A stretch of 64,000 nt of DNA from Croceibacterium atlanticum (GTDB lineage Bacteria > Pseudomonadota > Alphaproteobacteria > Sphingomonadales > Sphingomonadaceae), in assembly GCF_001008165.2 (NCBI RefSeq), contig NZ_CP011453.2, positions 24,816 through 88,815 of the forward strand. Direction: 5' to 3'. Under the pieces are notes generated by a model that ran no database searches, was not told the DNA's origin, and saw only the letters and a list, made by a program, of their open reading frames with translations. Shown in pieces: positions 43,486-53,327 of the stretch. The translations under genes and the position numbers were made by a program. The number at the start of each line of letters is the position of its first letter. Position 1 is the first letter of the stretch.

Positions 43486-44229
43486 TCAGGCATCGCCACT
43501 CATTCGGCTGTTCAAACTTGGGTTTTTCGATGTCTCGCGCGCATGCTGGAATGCGTCGACATGCCGGAAGAAGGCGCAACGCCGCATCAGTCCGAAAAAG
43601 TTGAGCATCAGCGGCATGGCTGCCTCAACCAATCGCGCCGCCTCGTTCACATCCATGCGGCCTTCGACATGGTCAAGGAACGTCTTGGCTTCCCATGCAC
43701 CGACGAATTCCGATGCCTCGACATAAAAGCCAAGGATGTCGGGTGAATAATCGAGCGTCTCGTCAAATCCCGCATTGCGCATGTCGCCCCAGATGCTGAC
43801 CAGCTGCGCCGATGTCAGGCTCAGGGCTTCGCCATGATCGGTCTCGATAATATCGATGATCCCGATCTCGCTCATCGTTTTCGCATCCTGCCGGGCCTTG
43901 GGATAGCGTTCGACGAGTGAATCCAGCGGAACCGGCGCCTGGTCCGACGAGGCCCGGTGCAGCACCAATGTCTCAAGGTCATCGAAGGCGCTTTCATCGA
44001 CCCGCTTGCCCGTCCCGCTTCCCGAGACGAGGGCCTTGATCTGCGCCAGCGTCAGCCGGTTTTCGCGCTGCAGCCGGCGTACGGCCAGGATCGCCTCGAC
44101 ATGCTGATCGCCATAATCCGCGACGGTCCTGCCGCTGCGCTCAGGCTGAGGAACCAGGCCTTCGCGCAGGTAAACGCGAATTGTCTCGCGATTGACCCCG
44201 GTCGCCTGTTCCAGTTCCTTCATCTTCAT
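43486..44229 (-). CDS. MerR family transcriptional regulator
   Basis: The 247-residue protein has an N-terminal MerR winged helix (LEQATGVNRETIRVYLREGL, VPQPERSGRTVADYGDQHVE, LRLTLAQI-like RLTLAQIKALV). Its effector domain (about 90-247) is long and lacks the Cys ligands of metal-sensing MerR proteins, so an organic ligand is likely. The start at 44229 lacks a good ribosome-binding site; ATG at 44223 is an alternative. It is divergent from the GntR gene, and the intergenic region holds the GntR palindrome. Confidence 0.88.
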   Translation of the reverse strand: MKMKELEQATGVNRETIRVYLREGLVPQPERSGRTVADYGDQHVEAILAVRRLQRENRLTLAQIKALVSGSGTGKRVDESAFDDLETLVLHRASSDQAPVPLDSLVERYPKARQDAKTMSEIGIIDIIETDHGEALSLTSAQLVSIWGDMRNAGFDETLDYSPDILGFYVEASEFVGAWEAKTFLDHVEGRMDVNEAARLVEAAMPLMLNFFGLMRRCAFFRHVDAFQHARETSKNPSLNSRMSGDA

Positions 44230-44345
44230 GCGGCGTTCTACAGCACGCAGTGCCGGACTCTGCAAGTTGGGCCCGATCGCCTCGTCATGACCATTGCCCC
44301 AGATCAATGCGCCGAAGCGCGATCATGGCCATCGCCCTGACGACA

Positions 44346-44360
44346 AGAGGTAGGACCATT
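44346..44360. promoter_or_regulatory. GntR-type palindrome in the MerR/GntR divergent region
   Basis: AGAGGT-agg-ACCATT, with a perfect right half-site and a weaker left half, 43 bp before the GntR start. It is consistent with autoregulation. Confidence 0.5.
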
Positions 44361-44402
44361 CATCCATCCCTTGTTTCTCAGCGTGACCCGCAATACCGAG
44401 AC

Positions 44403-45161
44403 ATGGAAAAGCTACAAAAGAAGCGGAAAATGATGATGGCAAAACCGGCAATAGGCACAGGTGCAGGCTTCAAGCCCATCAAGACGCAACGCGCGTTCGA
44501 AGTGGTGTGCGACCAGGTCCGCCAAATGGTCGCCGATGGAACGCTGAAGGCCGGTGACAAGCTTCCTGCCGAACGCGAACTTGCGGTACGGTTTCAGATC
44601 AGCCGGAACGCAGTGCGCGAGGCGCTGCGCAGCCTGGAAATGTCTGGCATCATCCGGAACGAAAAGGGCGTCAAAGGCGGCGCTTTCATCCAGGCGGCCG
44701 AAAACGAACACGTTGCGCAGGCGATGCAGGACTTCGTTCATCTGGGCAAAGTCTCCCTTGATGAACTGACCGAGGCGCGTCTCGGCATTCAGGCCATCGT
44801 CGTGCGCCTCGCATGCGAGCGGGGGACGGAAGCCCATTTCGACCGCCTGGCCGAAATCGTCGAGCAGACCCGCATCGAAACCGATATCGATGCACGCTAC
44901 AGATGCGCGGTCGAGTTCTACCAGGTGCTGGCGGAAGCCACGGGCAACCGGATCTATGCCCTCTTCGTCGGCGCCTTGTCTTCCATCCTCCAGGCGTTCA
45001 TTGCCGGGCCGGATTACAGGACGCTTCAGGAAACGCTGATTGATTCCCGGCATCGGCTCGTCAACGCATTGCGTGAACGCGACTGCGATGCAGCCGTGGC
45101 CGAGATGACCGCCCATCTCGATCGCATCCACACTCATATGCAAGAAAACCCCGCGCGCTAG
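44403..45161 (+). CDS. GntR family regulator, FadR subfamily
   Basis: About 252 residues from ATG 44403; ATG 44430 with a purine-rich stretch before it is equally plausible. The winged helix (about 30-90: VCDQVRQMVADGTLKAGDKL, PAERELAVRFQISRNAVREA, LRSLEMSGIIRNEKGVKGGA) is typical GntR and the all-helical FCD domain follows. FadR-type proteins bind TGGT-N3-ACCA sites and respond to acyl-CoA or organic acids. Exactly such palindromes recur across the island, so this is the best candidate for its regulator. Confidence 0.9.
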   Translation: MEKLQKKRKMMMAKPAIGTGAGFKPIKTQRAFEVVCDQVRQMVADGTLKAGDKLPAERELAVRFQISRNAVREALRSLEMSGIIRNEKGVKGGAFIQAAENEHVAQAMQDFVHLGKVSLDELTEARLGIQAIVVRLACERGTEAHFDRLAEIVEQTRIETDIDARYRCAVEFYQVLAEATGNRIYALFVGALSSILQAFIAGPDYRTLQETLIDSRHRLVNALRERDCDAAVAEMTAHLDRIHTHMQENPAR

Positions 45162-45231
45162 GCGGCCTTGTCGCCCCGGCTCTCGCACATGGTTTCCAGG
45201 GATGACGCTTGCAGATATGCGCCTCAAGCCT

Positions 45232-45246
45232 ATAGGTAGAACCATT
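45232..45246. promoter_or_regulatory. GntR-type palindrome before the CoA-transferase gene
   Basis: ATAGGT-aga-ACCATT ends 28 bp before the GTG start of the CoA-transferase gene, a position suited to repression. Confidence 0.55.
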
Positions 45247-45274
45247 ATACCTTAGGCGAGGCGGAGAGTATGGC

Positions 45275-46456
45275 GTGGCGGAAAAGATGGCAGGCGCGCT
45301 GGATGGGATCAGGGTACTCGACTTCACGGCAGTGATGGCCGGGCCCTATGCCACGCGCATGCTGGCGGATCTCGGGGCGGAAGTGATCAAGGTAGAAGCC
45401 ATGAATGGTGGTGACCAGGTCCGCGCCCGCCCGCCCCTTCGCGATGGCAAGAGCCGTTATTTCGCGCAACTCAACGCCGGCAAGCGCAGCCTGGCTTGCG
45501 ATCTGAAGAACCCCGAAATGCAGGCAACCATCCGCGCGCTGGTGGGTGAATGCGACATCGTCGTGGAGAATTTCCGACCGGGCGTGATGGCGCGCTTCGG
45601 CCTCGATCACGAGACTCTGCTGAAGATCAATCCCCGCCTGATCTATTGTTCAATCTCCGGCTACGGGCAGAAGGGGCCAAAGGCGCATTCCCCTGCCTAT
45701 GCCCCCGTCATCCATGCCAGCAGCGGTTTCGACCTCAGTAATCTTGAATATCAGGACGGATCCGACAAGCCGGCAAACGGCGGCATCTTCATCGCCGATG
45801 TCCTCGGCGGGACCCATGCCTTCGGAGCAATCCAGACCGCGCTCTTCCAGCGGGAGCGCAACGGCCGGGGCCAGTTCATCGACGTCTCCATGCTTGAAGC
45901 AATGGTCGGTATGCTCGTTTACGAAACGCAGGTGGCGCAACAACCGCTGGACGAACGACGCCCCCTGTACAAGCCACTGCGCACCGAAGACGGATTTATC
46001 ATGGTCGCGCCGACCAGCCCAGCAAACTTCCTAAGCCTTATCAAGGCAATGGAACGTCCTGAGCTCGCCCAGGACCCGCGTTTTGTCACTAATGTCGACC
46101 GCAACCGCAACTGGGATGCGCTTCTGGCCGAAGCCGAGGCGTGGACCATCCGGCACAGTTCGCAAGAGGCAGAAGCGATCCTGTCCGCGCAAGGCGTGCC
46201 CTGCGCGGTCTATCGAACCGTCGAAGAAGTCATGGAGGATGACCAGCTGGCCGCTCGCAACGCCTTCACCACTATCGACGATGGCGCAGGCCCGTTCAAG
46301 GTCACCAATCCGCCGTTCCAGATGACCGCTTCCGCCGCGCATGCCCGGCCGCGCGTGGCCGCATTGGGTGAAGATGGAGCTGACATCATGCGCCAGATAT
46401 TGAAAATGCGGGACGAAGAAATAGAAACCTATCGCAAAAACGGACTGATGCTATAA
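45275..46456 (+). CDS. CaiB/BaiF (class III) CoA transferase
   Basis: The 393-residue enzyme starts at GTG with GGAGAG upstream. Family features: VLDFTAVMAGPYATRMLADLGAEVIKVE, VENFRPGVMARFGL, YCSISGYGQKGP, FIADVLGGTHA with the likely catalytic Asp (about 173), and GRGQFIDVSMLEAM. It moves CoA from a donor thioester to a carboxylic acid, so it probably activates the island substrate or an acid intermediate for beta-oxidation-like steps by the acyl-CoA dehydrogenase encoded further on. Substrate unknown. Confidence 0.93.
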   Translation: MAEKMAGALDGIRVLDFTAVMAGPYATRMLADLGAEVIKVEAMNGGDQVRARPPLRDGKSRYFAQLNAGKRSLACDLKNPEMQATIRALVGECDIVVENFRPGVMARFGLDHETLLKINPRLIYCSISGYGQKGPKAHSPAYAPVIHASSGFDLSNLEYQDGSDKPANGGIFIADVLGGTHAFGAIQTALFQRERNGRGQFIDVSMLEAMVGMLVYETQVAQQPLDERRPLYKPLRTEDGFIMVAPTSPANFLSLIKAMERPELAQDPRFVTNVDRNRNWDALLAEAEAWTIRHSSQEAEAILSAQGVPCAVYRTVEEVMEDDQLAARNAFTTIDDGAGPFKVTNPPFQMTASAAHARPRVAALGEDGADIMRQILKMRDEEIETYRKNGLML

Positions 46457-46503
46457 GCTGCACGCAACGCTGATAGAACAGGGCCGCCAATCGGGCTGAG
46501 AGA

Positions 46504-47721
46504 ATGGCCGAAGTTTTCGACATCAACATCCGGCATCTGCGCGGGCTTCTGGCAATACGCGATCACGGCAGCATCACCGCCGCCGGGTCTCTGGTCAATC
46601 TCTCGCAACCCGCACTGACCCAGGGCATTGCCAAGCTGGAACGGCAATTCGGATACACGCTGTTCGAACGGCGATCGGGCGGGATGGTCCCCACGGCCAT
46701 GGGGCGGATCGTGATAGAGCGGACCGAGGCGGCATTGAAACACCTGGCCGAAAGTGCGCAGGGCCTCACCAATGTCTTCAACAATCCCGAACGATTGATG
46801 ACGATGACCCAGCTTCGCGCCTTTCTCGCGCTGGCTGATGCAGGCAGCTTTGCCGAGGCGGCCCGAACTATCGCGATTTCGCAAACGGCGGTGCATCGCG
46901 CGGTGGGCGATCTTGAAATGGTCATCGGCACCGAACTGGTGGAACGGCGCGGCCGGGCAGTCTGGCTGAACGCTGCCGGCAAAAAGCTGGCGCGCGGCGC
47001 GCGGCTCGCCGTGGCCGAGATCCAGGCGGCTCTCGTGGATCTTGCGCTCGACAGCGACAGCCGCAGCGAGATGATATCCTTTGGCGCGCTCCCGCTGGCC
47101 CGTCCGTTCATCGTGCCGCGCGCAATGGCGGATATCGCCAGGGAAGTACCCAAGGCCTCGTTCAAGGTGCTGGAAGGCAATTGGAGCGAACTGGTTGAAC
47201 CGCTGCGCGATGGTGCGATCGACATGATCGTTGGCGCGCTGCGCCCGCATGAGATTGCCGACCTTTATCAGCGCCCCTTGCTGGACGACATGCTGGTGGT
47301 CGCCGCCGGCAGTCAGCATCCGCTTGCCTCGGTAGAGCGGCCAACGATGGATCAGCTGCGATCCTATCCATGGATCGTGGCGCCAGCCAATTCTCCGCTC
47401 AGAAACCATTGGGAAAAATTTTTCGCCGAAGGCCCGCGTCCGGAAACCCAGATCGAATGCGGATCGGTGATGATCATCGGCCGGTTGCTGACCTATGCCA
47501 ACCTGCTCACCCTGCTGTCACCTGACCAGGTGGCGCTGCAGATCCGCAGCGGGTTGCTGACCCAGATCGGCAAACCGTTGGAAGGCAGCCGCCGCATGGT
47601 GGGGATTGCGACGCGGCGGAGCTGGCGCCCCACCGCGACACAGCGCCTTTTCCTCGCCAAGCTGGAGGATGCAGCGCGGGAACGCATTTCAAACGCCGCA
47701 CTGACGGGCACGTGGATTTGA
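46504..47721 (+). CDS. LysR family regulator with two tandem HTH domains
   Basis: At 405 residues it is about 100 longer than usual. A first LysR winged helix spans residues about 6-75 (HLRGLLAIRDHGSITAAGSL, NLSQPALTQGIAKLE, LFERRSGGMVPT), and a second spans about 97-170 (QLRAFLALADAGSFAEAART, AISQTAVHRAVGDLE, LVERRGRAVWLN). A single effector-binding domain follows (about 185-390). The domain organisation is a duplication, not a fusion of two full proteins. It follows the CoA-transferase gene by 47 bp. Target genes unknown. Confidence 0.9.
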   Translation: MAEVFDINIRHLRGLLAIRDHGSITAAGSLVNLSQPALTQGIAKLERQFGYTLFERRSGGMVPTAMGRIVIERTEAALKHLAESAQGLTNVFNNPERLMTMTQLRAFLALADAGSFAEAARTIAISQTAVHRAVGDLEMVIGTELVERRGRAVWLNAAGKKLARGARLAVAEIQAALVDLALDSDSRSEMISFGALPLARPFIVPRAMADIAREVPKASFKVLEGNWSELVEPLRDGAIDMIVGALRPHEIADLYQRPLLDDMLVVAAGSQHPLASVERPTMDQLRSYPWIVAPANSPLRNHWEKFFAEGPRPETQIECGSVMIIGRLLTYANLLTLLSPDQVALQIRSGLLTQIGKPLEGSRRMVGIATRRSWRPTATQRLFLAKLEDAARERISNAALTGTWI

Positions 47722-47737
47722 CCACGCACCCTTCCCC

Positions 47738-49219
47738 TTAGTCCAGATTGATCCACACAGCCTTCGTTTCGAGATATTCCTCGATATGGTGCGGGCCGGA
47801 TTCCCGGCCAAACCCGCTCATCTTGTAGCCGCCGAAGGGCACACCAGGGTCAAGCATCTGATAGCAGTTCACCCAGACCGAACCCGCCTTGATGCCGCGC
47901 GCCATGCTGTGCGCGGTGGCAAGGTCGCGGGTCCATACGCCGCTACCGAGGCCGAAACTGGTGGCATTGGCGCGGGCCACGACCTCGTCGATAGTGTCAA
48001 AAGAAAAGGCTGACAGCACCGGACCGAAGATCTCCTCGCGCGCGATGGTCATGCCGTCAGTGACATTGCCGAAAATGGTCGGTTCGATAAAATAGCCCGC
48101 GTCATAGCCTTCACCGGCCTTGCGCGCACCGCCCAGCAGCGGGCTTGCCCCCTCCCCTTCGGCACCGTCGATGAACGACAGGATGCGTTCCATCTGGGCC
48201 TGCGATACAACCGGCCCGATCTGTGTTTCGGGGTCGAGCGGATCGCCAACCCGAATGGTGCGGCTGTGCTCGACCAGTCGCTCCATGAATTCGTCATGGA
48301 TCGAAGACTGGACGAACAGGCGGGTGCCCGCGCTGCAGATCTGGCCCGCATTGGCGAAGACTGCATTGGCCGCGGCCGGCACCGCCTTGTCCAGATCGGC
48401 ATCGGCAAAGACGATATTTGGCGACTTGCCGCCCAGTTCCACGGTGACGCGCTTCATCGTCGGGGCCGCGGCCTCGATGATCTTCTGACCCACGCCCGTC
48501 GATCCGGTAAAGGCGATCTTGTCGACATCGGGATGCGATGAAAGCGCCGCACCCGCATCGCCCATGCCGGTCACCACGTTGATCACTCCTTCGGGCACAC
48601 CTGCCTCAAGGCACAATTCGGCAAAGCGCAGCGCCGACAGGGGGGTCTGTTCGGCCGGCTTCATCACCAGCGTACAACCGGTTGCCAGCACTGGGCCGGA
48701 CTTCCAGACCGACATGCCAATAGGCCCGTTCCACGGATTGATGGCGCCGACCACACCGATCGGTTCCTTCAGCGTATGGCTGAGCACGTCGCCCGGCGCA
48801 GAATTGCCCAGCGTTTCGCCCGAGATCAGCGTCGCCTGACCTGCGTAGTAACGCAGCAGCGATCCTGCCCGCACCTTGCCCAGCCGTGTGCGAGAAAGCG
48901 GCGCACCCAGATCGAGCGTGTCGAGCATGGCAAGCTCGTCCCAGTTCTCTTCGACCAGATCGGCAAGTCGCAGCATGATCGCCTGCCGCTCGGCCGGTTT
49001 CATGCGGCTCCACGGGCCGTTCAGGGCCTGGCGGGCAATTTTGACGGCGCGGTCTATGTCTTCCGCCCCGCCATGCGCAACATTGGCCAGAAGCTCGCCG
49101 GTCGCGGGGTTTCGCGTCTCGAACCGGCGGCCCGAAAGCGCCGGCACGCGCTGCCCGCCGATCAGCATGTCCTGATCGCGATGGGCGATCACCGATTGAA
49201 TGGGCGTGTTTGCGTTCAT
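47738..49219 (-). CDS. NAD(P)-dependent aldehyde dehydrogenase
   Basis: The 493-residue enzyme has FTGSTGVGQKI, ELGGKSPNIVF with the general-base Glu, and FANAGQICSAGTRLFV with the catalytic Cys. It oxidises an aldehyde to the carboxylate. The ATG overlaps the stop of the GMC oxidoreductase gene (ATGA), so the alcohol produced there is probably carried on: GMC enzyme oxidises alcohol to aldehyde, this enzyme to acid. It is the last gene of the Rieske operon. Confidence 0.95.
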   Translation of the reverse strand: MNANTPIQSVIAHRDQDMLIGGQRVPALSGRRFETRNPATGELLANVAHGGAEDIDRAVKIARQALNGPWSRMKPAERQAIMLRLADLVEENWDELAMLDTLDLGAPLSRTRLGKVRAGSLLRYYAGQATLISGETLGNSAPGDVLSHTLKEPIGVVGAINPWNGPIGMSVWKSGPVLATGCTLVMKPAEQTPLSALRFAELCLEAGVPEGVINVVTGMGDAGAALSSHPDVDKIAFTGSTGVGQKIIEAAAPTMKRVTVELGGKSPNIVFADADLDKAVPAAANAVFANAGQICSAGTRLFVQSSIHDEFMERLVEHSRTIRVGDPLDPETQIGPVVSQAQMERILSFIDGAEGEGASPLLGGARKAGEGYDAGYFIEPTIFGNVTDGMTIAREEIFGPVLSAFSFDTIDEVVARANATSFGLGSGVWTRDLATAHSMARGIKAGSVWVNCYQMLDPGVPFGGYKMSGFGRESGPHHIEEYLETKAVWINLD

Positions 49220-50874
49220 GGCTGAAACTCCGTTGCTGCGAGCGGGGACAGTTTACCCCCTGGCATCGCGCGCTCTTCCAGAATGAAATCGGCAGCGCGC
49301 TGCGCGATCATCATGGTGGGCGCGCTGGTATTGCCGCTGATGATGGACGGCATGACCGAAGCATCGATCACGCGCAGCCCGGCAATGCCATGCACCCGCA
49401 ATCGTTGGTCAACCACGGCCAGCGGATCGGTGGCAGGGCCCATCTTGCAAGTGCCGGTGGGATGATAGGCTGTGTTGACGATCTTGCGCAGCGCCGCATC
49501 CAGTTCAGCGTCGCTTGCATGTTCGGCGCCAGGCTCCAGCTCCTTGCCGCGCATGGCGGCAAGTGCGGGCTGATCGAAAATGCGCCGCGCCTCGCGGAAA
49601 CCGGCGATGAGGGTCGCCATATCGCGTGGATCGTCAAAGAAATTCGGCTCGATAACCGGCTTGTCCTCGGGCCGGTTGCTGGCCAGCCGCACGCGGCCTT
49701 CGCTGTTGGGGCGCAACAGCTGGATCAGCGCCATGAAGCCATGGTCGCTAGGCACCACGCGGGCATTGCCCTTCAGCCCCACCAGAAATGTCATCTGGAT
49801 ATCCGGCCGCCCGCTGCCGTCCATCGATACGAAGCCCCCGCATTCCGCGACATTGGAGGCGAACATGCCGCGACGGCGCAGCAAATAATTGAACGGCGCC
49901 AAGGCATTTCGCATCAGTGAAGAGCGCGACATGGCATAGGATTCACCACTGGGATTCTCGACCGAGAGATGGACGGTGGGATGATCCTGCAAATGCGCAC
50001 CCACGCCGGGAAGATCATGCTTCGTATCGACGCCAGCAGCAGCAAGTGCATCGCGTTCGCCAATCCCGGACAACATTAGCAAGTGAGGCGAATTGGTGGC
50101 GCCGGCGCTGACCAGCACCTCGCAATCCGCATTCAGGATGCCACGCTTTCCATTGCGTTCGATCTCGATCCCGATCGCCCGGCCATCTTCGATGATGATC
50201 CGGCGAACCAGCGTTTCCTCAAACACCGTCAGGTTGGCGCGGCCCAGCGCGGGATGAAGGAAGGCGCGAGCCGCGGAAAGCCGCGTGCCCCGCCGCTGGT
50301 TCAGGTCATAACGGCCAAAACCGTCCTTGCGCTCGGACGCGAAATCGTCGTTGCGGTAATGGCCCGCCTGTGCGGCCGCCTCTATGATCGCGGTGGTAAT
50401 GGGATTGCATGACGCCGGCTTTTCAACGTCCAGCTCCGCGCCCTTGCCGTGCCACGGCTTGTCGGGACCGTGGTAGTTTTCCAGCCGCTTGAAGACAGGC
50501 AGCACGTCTTCCCAGCCCCAACCGGGATTGCCCGACTGGACCCAGCCGGCGTAGTCTTCTTCCTGCCCGCGAATATAGACGCCGCCATTGATCGCGCTGC
50601 ACCCGCCGAACAGCTTGCCGCGCGGGAAGCCGATGACGCGCCCGTCTATGGCGTCTCCCCCGCTCAATTGCTGCTGCCAGTTGTAGCGCGCGTGCGGGAT
50701 CAGGAAGATATTGCCGACCGGCATGACCGTCTTGATGTTGACCGGCCATTTGCGGTCCGACGGCCCGGCCTCGATCAGCGCCACGGATATACGCGGATCG
50801 GCCGACAGCCGGTTGGCAAGCACGCTGCCTGCGGAGCCGGAGCCGATGACGATATAATCAAATCTGCGCGTCAT
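49216..50874 (-). CDS. GMC family FAD oxidoreductase
   Basis: The 552-residue flavoprotein has the N-terminal GSGSAGSVLANRLS FAD loop, GGCSAINGGVYIRG and the C-terminal GLRVIDASVMPSIISGNTSAPTMMIAQRAAD signature region (split here: DASVMPSIISGNTSAP). Family members oxidise alcohols such as choline or long-chain alcohols. HPTGTCKMG carries the catalytic His region. It overlaps the MFS gene by 17 bp and the aldehyde dehydrogenase gene by 4 bp, so translation is coupled. Confidence 0.95.
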   Translation of the reverse strand: MTRRFDYIVIGSGSAGSVLANRLSADPRISVALIEAGPSDRKWPVNIKTVMPVGNIFLIPHARYNWQQQLSGGDAIDGRVIGFPRGKLFGGCSAINGGVYIRGQEEDYAGWVQSGNPGWGWEDVLPVFKRLENYHGPDKPWHGKGAELDVEKPASCNPITTAIIEAAAQAGHYRNDDFASERKDGFGRYDLNQRRGTRLSAARAFLHPALGRANLTVFEETLVRRIIIEDGRAIGIEIERNGKRGILNADCEVLVSAGATNSPHLLMLSGIGERDALAAAGVDTKHDLPGVGAHLQDHPTVHLSVENPSGESYAMSRSSLMRNALAPFNYLLRRRGMFASNVAECGGFVSMDGSGRPDIQMTFLVGLKGNARVVPSDHGFMALIQLLRPNSEGRVRLASNRPEDKPVIEPNFFDDPRDMATLIAGFREARRIFDQPALAAMRGKELEPGAEHASDAELDAALRKIVNTAYHPTGTCKMGPATDPLAVVDQRLRVHGIAGLRVIDASVMPSIISGNTSAPTMMIAQRAADFILEERAMPGGKLSPLAATEFQP

Positions 50875-52219
50875 GCGGGCGCCTCTTGTTGCGGACCAGC
50901 CGCGGAATATGGCTGCGGACGATCAGGAAGCCGATCACATTGACAAGCATCAGCACAGCCAGCGCCCCGAAAAACATCTGCGAGCCGCCGCCGATCAGCC
51001 AGGCACCGGCCACCGCGCTGACAATGGCTCCCGCACGACCGGCAACGCCCATCGTGCCCAGCCCACGTGCCCGGACGCCAGTGGGGAACGCATGGGCACC
51101 CACGGCGAACATGGCCGATTGCGCGGCGCTGGCGAACAGGCCCATCGCGACCAGAAGGGCAAGCATGGGGATTTCATTGCCGCCGCCCGCCATCGGCATG
51201 ATCGCCAGTGCGGAGCAGACAAGCATGCCGACGATCGCCATGGCGACAAGTGTCACGCGCGATCCCAGCCTGATGATGGCGAAGGACGCCAGCATCGCAC
51301 CGATGACCCCGCCCATGTTGAAGCTAGTGAGGCCCAGGCTGGCGGCCTGCAGGTCATAGCCGCTGCTGGTCAACATGGTGGGGGCCCAGTTGAACATCAG
51401 GTAAATCATGAACATGCCCGAAAACATCGCCAGCGCCAGCGCCAGCGTGTCGCGCAGATGCGCGGGGCCGAACAGGGCAGAGAAAGGCATCTTTTCGACT
51501 TCGCCCCCCGCTCCCTGGGGGACCAGCGATGCCGGATCGGGATGCCCGATCCGGCCCATCACCTTTTCGAATTCCCTACGCCTGTTCCCGCGATCGAGCA
51601 GATATTGCGGTGATTCCGGCAATACCGCCCAAAGATAGACAACGAAGGCCATGGTTATGCCGCCGCCGAGGTAGAACAGCCAGCGCCAGCCCAGCGAAGG
51701 CAGGATCACCGCTGCTGCCAGACCGCCCAGTACACCGCCGATCGAAACGCAAACCACGCCGAACGTCACCGCCTGGCTGCGCCAGCGTGCGGGCGTGAAT
51801 TCCGCAATCATTGCAGATGCCGTACCAGGCACGCCGCCCAGACCCACGCCGGCGAGGAACTTGAGGAAGGCGACCTGCCAGAGAGACGCCGAAAATCCGG
51901 TCAGCAACGTGGCCACACCGAAGATGCCGACGCCGATCAGCAATGCGCCGCGCCTGCCGAACAGATCTCCGATCACGCCCGACACCAGCGTGCCGATCGC
52001 CATGCCCACGAAGCCGAGCGCGAACACCATGCCCAGCGCATCGCGGCTGATATCCCATTCTGCGATCAGCGAAGGCGCGGCAAGGCCCAGCATCTGGTTG
52101 TCGAGCCCGTCGAGCACGACGGTAGCCGCGATCATCAGCACGGACCAGATCTGGTAATAGGACAACGGCAGGGCATCAAGAAAGCCGCCCTGCTGATTGC
52201 CGTTCGGCGAAACTGACAA
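50858..52219 (-). CDS. MFS transporter, aromatic acid:H+ symporter type
   Basis: The 453-residue protein has 12 membrane helices. DGLDNQMLGLA in helix 1, GVIGDLFGRRGALL between helices 2 and 3 and PESPQYLLDRGN in the central loop match the AAHS group (PcaK, BenK type), which import aromatic acids with protons. The start is TTG at 52219, supported by GGAGAGAGG seven bases upstream; no ATG is suitably placed. It is in the middle of the Rieske operon, which supports an aromatic or alicyclic carboxylate as substrate. Confidence 0.9.
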   Translation of the reverse strand: MSVSPNGNQQGGFLDALPLSYYQIWSVLMIAATVVLDGLDNQMLGLAAPSLIAEWDISRDALGMVFALGFVGMAIGTLVSGVIGDLFGRRGALLIGVGIFGVATLLTGFSASLWQVAFLKFLAGVGLGGVPGTASAMIAEFTPARWRSQAVTFGVVCVSIGGVLGGLAAAVILPSLGWRWLFYLGGGITMAFVVYLWAVLPESPQYLLDRGNRRREFEKVMGRIGHPDPASLVPQGAGGEVEKMPFSALFGPAHLRDTLALALAMFSGMFMIYLMFNWAPTMLTSSGYDLQAASLGLTSFNMGGVIGAMLASFAIIRLGSRVTLVAMAIVGMLVCSALAIMPMAGGGNEIPMLALLVAMGLFASAAQSAMFAVGAHAFPTGVRARGLGTMGVAGRAGAIVSAVAGAWLIGGGSQMFFGALAVLMLVNVIGFLIVRSHIPRLVRNKRRPHDAQI

Positions 52220-52285
52220 AATCCTCTCTCCTGGGTTAAACCAGCCGGCCGATTTTCGGCTCTTTCATACCGGGGTCGGTGCGCT

Positions 52286-53218
52286 TCAGATGTCGAGCAC
52301 CAGCTTGGCCGAATTCGAGCCGGAACAGCACACCATGACCGAAGAATTCGCGGCCTTTTCCGCATCGGTCAGGAAGTGGTCGCGATGGTCGGGAACACCG
52401 TCCAGAACCTTGACCTGGCAGGTGCCGCAAACCCCTTCGGAGCAGGCAAAGCCGATATCGACGCCGGCCGACAGCAGCGCATCGAGCATGGTTTCGCCCT
52501 CCGCCACCTGGATCGTCTTGCCGCTGCGCGTGAGTTCGAGCGAATAGCCGCCATCGGTCGCGATCTCGGTCTCGGCCGAGAAATATTCGATATGGACCTT
52601 GTCCGCCGGACGGCCTTTGTTGAGAGCCACGAAAGCATCGAGCATCCCGCCCGGCCCGCAGCAATAGAGATGCGCGTCGGCAGGCGCGCCCTCGCTCAGT
52701 GCCGCAAGGTCGAGCCTGGCGCCGCCCTCGATCCCGTCATACACGATCCTGGCGGAAGGATAGGCCGAAAGCCTGTCCACATAGGCTGCGCGCTCGGGAG
52801 TGGCGGCGACGTAGTGCAGTTCCCAGCTCTTCCCCAGTTCCTCCAGCCGCGCGATCATCGGCAGCATGGGGGTAACGCCGATGCCACCCGCGATCAGCAC
52901 GGTGTGCGCTGCATCCTCGTTCATCGGGAAATTGTTCCTGGGCGCCGAAATCTCGACCACCTCCCCCACGCGCCATACCTCGTGAATGTGGCGCGAACCG
53001 CCGCGGCTGTCGATCGCGTGATGGACCGCGATCTCGTAATAGCCGCGCTGCTTCGGATCATTGACCAGCGAATAGCTGCGGGTCAGCCCGGGCTTGAGTT
53101 CGACATCGACATGGGCGCCCGGTTCAAAGGCAGGCATATCCTGGCCATCGAGAGAGGTCAGGAAATATGAATTGATCCCATCCGCCTCCCATTCGATCTT
53201 CTTGATTCTTGCCTTCAT
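52286..53218 (-). CDS. Phthalate-dioxygenase-reductase type oxidoreductase (FMN, NADH, 2Fe-2S)
   Basis: The 310-residue protein is laid out as flavin-binding barrel (RSYSLVND, about 45-55), NAD domain (IAGGIGVTPML, YCCGPGGMLDAF) and C-terminal plant-type ferredoxin with CSEGVCGTC and a final Cys (VMVCCSG). This is the class IA/VanB order. It would supply electrons from NADH to the Rieske oxygenase encoded just upstream in the same operon, and perhaps also to the second one at 62889, which has no reductase beside it in the window. Confidence 0.94.
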   Translation of the reverse strand: MKARIKKIEWEADGINSYFLTSLDGQDMPAFEPGAHVDVELKPGLTRSYSLVNDPKQRGYYEIAVHHAIDSRGGSRHIHEVWRVGEVVEISAPRNNFPMNEDAAHTVLIAGGIGVTPMLPMIARLEELGKSWELHYVAATPERAAYVDRLSAYPSARIVYDGIEGGARLDLAALSEGAPADAHLYCCGPGGMLDAFVALNKGRPADKVHIEYFSAETEIATDGGYSLELTRSGKTIQVAEGETMLDALLSAGVDIGFACSEGVCGTCQVKVLDGVPDHRDHFLTDAEKAANSSVMVCCSGSNSAKLVLDI

Positions 53219-53327
53219 GGCAGTTTCCCGGCTGTACGCAGGCGTCCGTCACAGGCGAGCGCATCCCTTTCGCCTGCATACTGCATGTCTTTCATATCTC
53301 GCATCGCCCTCTCCCGAAACGATGGGC

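Noticed and set aside
52231..52247. CTGGGTTAAACCAG near the MFS start as a further GntR-type site
   Set aside because: The arms are not symmetrical with a 3-bp centre, and the position is inside an operon.
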